A stretch of DNA of 7,587 nucleotides. Source: BM714 sp964644525. GTDB lineage: Bacteria > Bacillota > Clostridia > Peptostreptococcales > BM714. The position numbers and the translations under genes are program-made. The notes below the pieces were generated by a model, which did not search any database, had not been told where the DNA came from, and saw only the letters and a list, made by a program, of their open reading frames with translations. Of this stretch, positions 5,646-7,587 are shown in pieces. The stretch is from positions 1 through 7,587 of the forward strand of contig CAZXWC010000077.1 in the NCBI GenBank assembly GCA_964644525.1. Reading direction: 5' to 3'. Position 1 is the stretch's first letter, and each line of letters starts with the position of its first letter.

Positions 5646-6365
5646 ATGCCCAAGGAATTCAAGGCGGGATGCCAGAGGCCCGAATTAAAGATGCCTGCAG
5701 CAAAAGAAGAAGTTGTAGCTGTTGAAACACAAAATAAAGAGGAGGAGATGCGCATGATAAAAGTTGGAAAACCTGCACCTGATTTTACAGCGCCGGCTTA
5801 CTATCAAGGCAAATTCGTTACCGTGGATTTATCCGAATACAGGGGCAAGTGGGTTGTCTTATGTTTCTACCCGGGAGACTTTACATTCGTCTGAGCTACC
5901 GAAGTTTCGGCAGTTGCCGAAAAATTTGAAGACTTCCAAAAGCTCGGAGTAGAGGTCCTGTCCGTTAGTGTGGATAGCGTATTTGTACACAAAATGTGGA
6001 ATGACAATGAATTGTCCAAGATGGTTGGAAAAGACATACCATTCCCGATGTTGTCTGACGCCGGAGGCAAAATAGGAAATTTGTATGGAATATACGACGA
6101 GGATGGCGGGGTGGAAACAAGAGGCAGGTTCCTTATCGATCCCGATGGAATAGTGCAGGGATTCGAGGTGCTCACACCTCCAGTAGGAAGAAACGTAAGC
6201 GAGACCATTCGCCAAGTTCAGGCTTTCCAATTGGTCAGGGCTTCAAAAGGTACGGAAGCTACGCCTTCAGGCTGGAAACCGGGCAAAAAAGTCTTGAAAC
6301 CGAATCCGGAGCTTGTGGGAAATGTCTGGAAAGAGTGGAAAGTAAGCGAGGCTTTTGACGAGTAG
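5646..6365 (+). CDS. prxU: Selenocysteine-containing peroxiredoxin (PrxU type), TGA 5892-5894 read as Sec
   Basis: One continuous gene through an in-frame TGA: 239 aa from the ATG at 5646, or 203 aa from the ATG at 5754. Before the TGA the frame reads FYPGDFTFV and after it ATEVSAVAEKF, so TGA sits exactly where AhpC/Prx1 peroxiredoxins have the peroxidatic cysteine (F-V-C-P-T-E). It is Sec47 counted from 5754, matching PrxU of Eubacterium acidaminophilum as I recall it. Other family marks are VSVDSVFVHKMW, PFPMLSD, Arg123 in ETRGRFLIDPDG, and the C-terminal PSGWKPG. The enzyme would reduce peroxides in the cytoplasm. The resolving cysteine (usual V-C-P before AGWKPG) is replaced by Ala-Thr-Pro (169-171); only Cys37 remains in the 203-aa form, so an external thiol must resolve the oxidised Sec. 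Both starts have good ribosome sites: AAAGGAGGTG at 5631-5640, and AGGAGG at 5740-5745 eight bases before 5754. The 36-residue extension is charged and contains one Cys. Naive gene calling would split this gene. Confidence 0.92.
5892..5922 (+). promoter_or_regulatory. Bacterial SECIS element directing Sec insertion at TGA 5892-5894
   Basis: In the mRNA the UGA is followed by 17 bases leading to the loop of a perfect 7-bp hairpin: UUUCGGC (5905-5911), loop AGUU (5912-5915), GCCGAAA (5916-5922). The short upper stem, the small loop with G in its second position, and the UGA-to-loop distance (about 16-37 bases allowed) all meet the published bSECIS pattern recognised by SelB. An outer GAAG/CUUC pairing (5901-5904 with 5933-5936) could extend it. 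The element lies inside the coding region, as is usual in bacteria. Confidence 0.85.
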
Positions 6366-6385
6366 AAAAAAATCGCATCAACAAT

Positions 6386-6416
6386 CGGGCGGGTTTTTTC
6401 CCGCCTGTTTTGTTTT
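6386..6416 (+). terminator. Intrinsic terminator after the peroxiredoxin gene
   Basis: Stem GGCGGG (6388-6393) pairs with CCCGCC (6400-6405) around a T6 loop. It can be extended by a G-U and a C-G pair, and is followed by TTTTGTTTT (6408-6416). It starts about 20 bases after the peroxiredoxin stop codon and closes that transcript before the next gene. Confidence 0.9.
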
Positions 6417-6468
6417 GACTCAATCTCTGAAAATATTTTACCTTGGGATTTAAGGAAGTGAATTGCAT

Positions 6469-7140
6469 ATGCTAAGGGGAAACATGGAAGATGGAGAGAC
6501 ATTGAAGGCTCTTGAAATAATGAAAAACAGCCTTCTTGTGAAACCTGCAGTTGAAGCTTCATCTTTGAACAATGAAAAGACGGCTGTTTTTGTAATTGAT
6601 ATGTTGGAGGGTTTTGCAAGAGAGGGGTCCCTTTCTGACCGGCGAATTGAAATGCTTGCAGAACCTATAGCGGAATTGCTTGAAGCTTTGCCTCTCACTA
6701 ATATTGTATTCATGAATGATTCTCACGGAGAAGATTCCATCGAGTTTGAGGATTATCCAAGTCATTGCATAAAGGGCAGCGGGGAAGCTGAGATAGTCAG
6801 AGAACTGAAACAATACTCCAAGACGGGGATTATTATGGAAAAGAATTCGACCAATGGATTTTTATGCGAAGACTTCAAGGAATGGTTTGAAGAAAACAGA
6901 AAAGGCATTTCGACATACCTGCTTGTGGGAGTTTGCACTGATATATGCATAAAACAGTTTGCAATGACACTCAAGGTCTGGTTTTTGGAAAGGAATATTG
7001 ATTCAAGGGTCATAGTGCCGATAAATATGGTAGACACATTCAATTTTGAAGATACAGGTCACAATGGGGATGTGATGAATGTCGTGTCGCTTTACGAAAT
7101 GGATAGCGGGGGGATTGAAATCCTTTATATCCGATTTTGA
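6469..7140 (+). CDS. Nicotinamidase/isochorismatase-type cysteine hydrolase
   Basis: A 223-aa cytoplasmic protein from the ATG at 6469, with AAGGAAG (6452-6458) ten bases upstream. A TTG at 6463 and an ATG at 6484 are alternatives. The Asp-Lys-Cys triad of the family is visible: Asp44 in AVFVIDMLEGF, Lys125 in IIMEKNSTNGF, and Cys156 in LLVGVCTDICI. The pair Asp84-x-His86 and YPSHCIKGSGEAE with His99 resemble the metal site of nicotinamidase PncA, although one further PncA His appears replaced (Glu92 near the expected place). PncA-type enzymes turn nicotinamide into nicotinate for NAD salvage. Isochorismatase-like relatives act on other amides, so the substrate is likely but not certain. About the first 36 residues, before NEKTAVFVID, form an extra N-terminal segment. 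It stands alone between a terminator and a new promoter, so it is probably transcribed separately, though no convincing promoter was found in front of it. Confidence 0.82.
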   Translation: MLRGNMEDGETLKALEIMKNSLLVKPAVEASSLNNEKTAVFVIDMLEGFAREGSLSDRRIEMLAEPIAELLEALPLTNIVFMNDSHGEDSIEFEDYPSHCIKGSGEAEIVRELKQYSKTGIIMEKNSTNGFLCEDFKEWFEENRKGISTYLLVGVCTDICIKQFAMTLKVWFLERNIDSRVIVPINMVDTFNFEDTGHNGDVMNVVSLYEMDSGGIEILYIRF

Positions 7141-7170
7141 AAGAAGGACTGAGGTTTGATTATTTAAGGA

Positions 7171-7245
7171 ATGAAAGGCTTAAAAAAGTGGTTTGAGAAA
7201 TTTTCCCCCAGGCAGAAAAAACAGCAAGCAGACACATTTTATTGA
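7171..7245 (+). CDS. Possible very small basic peptide ORF (24 aa)
   Basis: ATG at 7171 opens 24 codons, starting MKGLKKWFEKFSPRQKK, rich in Lys, Arg and aromatic residues and possibly amphipathic. AAGGA (7166-7170) touches the start codon, which is too close for an ideal ribosome site, and no promoter is evident. It could be a small membrane-active or regulatory peptide, or chance. Listed mainly because the 300 bases after the cysteine hydrolase hold no other coding candidate. Confidence 0.18.
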   Translation: MKGLKKWFEKFSPRQKKQQADTFY

Positions 7246-7265
7246 AATCCCCCCAAGGGGTATAC

Positions 7266-7294
7266 TTGACAAAAAAACTAACAACCTGTATAAT
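7266..7294 (+). promoter_or_regulatory. Strong consensus sigma-A promoter of the lipoprotein gene
   Basis: A perfect TTGACA (7266-7271) and a perfect TATAAT (7289-7294) are separated by the ideal 17 bases. Transcription should start near 7301, leaving a leader of about 135 bases before the TTG start at 7438. So perfect a promoter usually needs restraint downstream or by a repressor; see the leader hairpin and the GC-tract palindrome just upstream. Confidence 0.88.
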
Positions 7295-7348
7295 ATCTAT
7301 AAGTTGCGAGAAATTATGCTTCAAAAGAATTCATGATTTGAGTGATTT

Positions 7349-7376
7349 CGCCTGGGCATTTTGCCCTAGGCGTTTT
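7349..7376 (+). terminator. Terminator-like hairpin in the leader of the lipoprotein gene
   Basis: Arms 7349-7358 and 7362-7372 form ten base pairs (CGCCTGGGCA with TGCCC-T-AGGCG) with one bulged T (7367) and a three-base loop, followed by TTTT and then GATTTG. The T-tract is short, so termination may be partial. It lies between a consensus promoter and the start codon, which suggests attenuation. I see no match to a known riboswitch in the roughly 48 leader bases ahead of it. Confidence 0.5.
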
Positions 7377-7437
7377 GATTTGAAAAAATTTATTTGTGAT
7401 CTATAAAATGATTGTATAAAAAAAGGGGGAAAAGTTA

Positions 7438-7587
7438 TTGAAAAGACTATTGGTTTTAGCACTGATATTTATAATGGCATTGTCGTTTGCAGCTTGCGGG
7501 GGTGCTACAGAAACCGAAACTGAAACTGAAACTGCAGAAGAGGCTTATGAAGGACCTATAAGGATGGCGGACTGCGGATGGGACAGC
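7438..7587 (+). CDS. Lipoprotein, probable OpuAC-type (glycine betaine) substrate-binding protein, partial
   Basis: The gene starts at TTG 7438, with GGGGGA (7425-7430) seven bases upstream, and is still open at the right edge (50 codons seen). The N-terminus MKRLLVLALIFIMALSFAAC is a lipoprotein signal: a basic start, a hydrophobic core and a lipobox FAAC with Cys20 as the lipidated residue. A Thr-Glu repeat linker follows, and then GPIRMADCGWDS. The A-D-x-GWDS start resembles the beginning of the mature domain of OpuAC/ProX-type binding proteins for glycine betaine or related quaternary amines. It would sit on the outer face of the membrane and feed an ABC permease encoded further right. 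Betaine uptake would suit a Stickland-type anaerobe that reduces betaine, but only a short segment of the domain is visible. Confidence 0.65.
   Translation, partial: MKRLLVLALIFIMALSFAACGGATETETETETAEEAYEGPIRMADCGWDS
7510..7533 (+). repeat. Hexanucleotide tandem repeat (GAAACY)x4 encoding a Thr-Glu linker
   Basis: Four consecutive GAAAC(C/T) units in frame in the lipoprotein gene give alternating Glu-Thr right after the lipidated cysteine. It is a flexible spacer between membrane anchor and binding domain. Unit number could vary by slippage without changing the frame. Confidence 0.8.

Noticed and set aside
5970..6365. Separate gene beginning MDSVFVHKMWND
   Set aside because: It is the continuation, in the same frame, of the peroxiredoxin after the Sec-encoding TGA; the start is internal and has no ribosome site.
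6415..6450. Promoter for the PncA-like gene from TTGACT at 6415-6420
   Set aside because: No -10 hexamer occurs at 16-18 bases; the AT-rich TATTTT is only 13 bases away and the -35 overlaps the terminator's T-tract.
7316..7336. Six-codon upstream ORF (MLQKNS) as leader peptide gene
   Set aside because: There is no good ribosome site and no run of regulatory codons; mentioned only within the leader finding.
1..7587. CRISPR array, tRNA, rRNA, transposase or phage genes
   Set aside because: No spaced direct repeats, cloverleaf-like segments, rRNA motifs or mobile-element proteins were found on either strand.

Overview
The window looks like a chromosomal segment of a low-to-mid GC, Gram-positive, anaerobic Firmicute of the Clostridia type. 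This rests on strong AGGAGG-type ribosome sites, sigma-A style promoters, oxygen-sensitive iron-sulphur and flavin proteins, and a selenocysteine-encoding UGA in a peroxiredoxin. The peroxiredoxin closely resembles PrxU, the selenoprotein described from the amino-acid fermenter Eubacterium (Peptoclostridium) acidaminophilum. A relative of that organism is therefore the best guess, but this is inference from one gene and its context.

Layout. On the minus strand at the left edge lies a tocopherol-cyclase-like gene (start at 840) whose 3' end appears frameshifted and which probably continues beyond base 1. Divergent from it, an extended -10 promoter (941-969) starts what reads as one five-gene operon: a TM1586-type nitroreductase, a flavodoxin/2[4Fe-4S] EFR1-type protein, a cytoplasmic SGNH/GDSL hydrolase, a small two-helix membrane protein, and a cyclase-family metal hydrolase with an altered metal site. 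The operon ends at 4150-4194 in a perfect 21-bp stem that can terminate both strands, because a CDP-alcohol phosphatidyltransferase (PgsA-like) converges on it from the right.

To the right of that gene comes a thiol/peroxide-defence cluster: a possible small ORF, an OsmC-family protein (5142-5534), and the selenoprotein peroxiredoxin (5646-6365). The peroxiredoxin is read through an in-frame TGA at 5892-5894, followed at once by a good bacterial SECIS hairpin. Ordinary gene calling would cut this gene into two pieces. Its peroxidatic residue is Sec, its usual C-terminal resolving cysteine is replaced, and it has two in-frame starts that each carry a good ribosome site. A clear terminator follows (6386-6416).

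Next is a nicotinamidase/isochorismatase-type cysteine hydrolase (6469-7140). After it comes a roughly 300-base region holding a near-perfect consensus promoter, a leader with a terminator-like hairpin, and a GC-tract palindrome beside the -35 box. That leader precedes a TTG-started lipoprotein that runs off the right edge and looks like an OpuAC-type (glycine betaine) substrate-binding protein. The main theme is redox metabolism and peroxide defence in an anaerobe. The most notable system is the Sec-dependent peroxiredoxin next to an OsmC-type protein.
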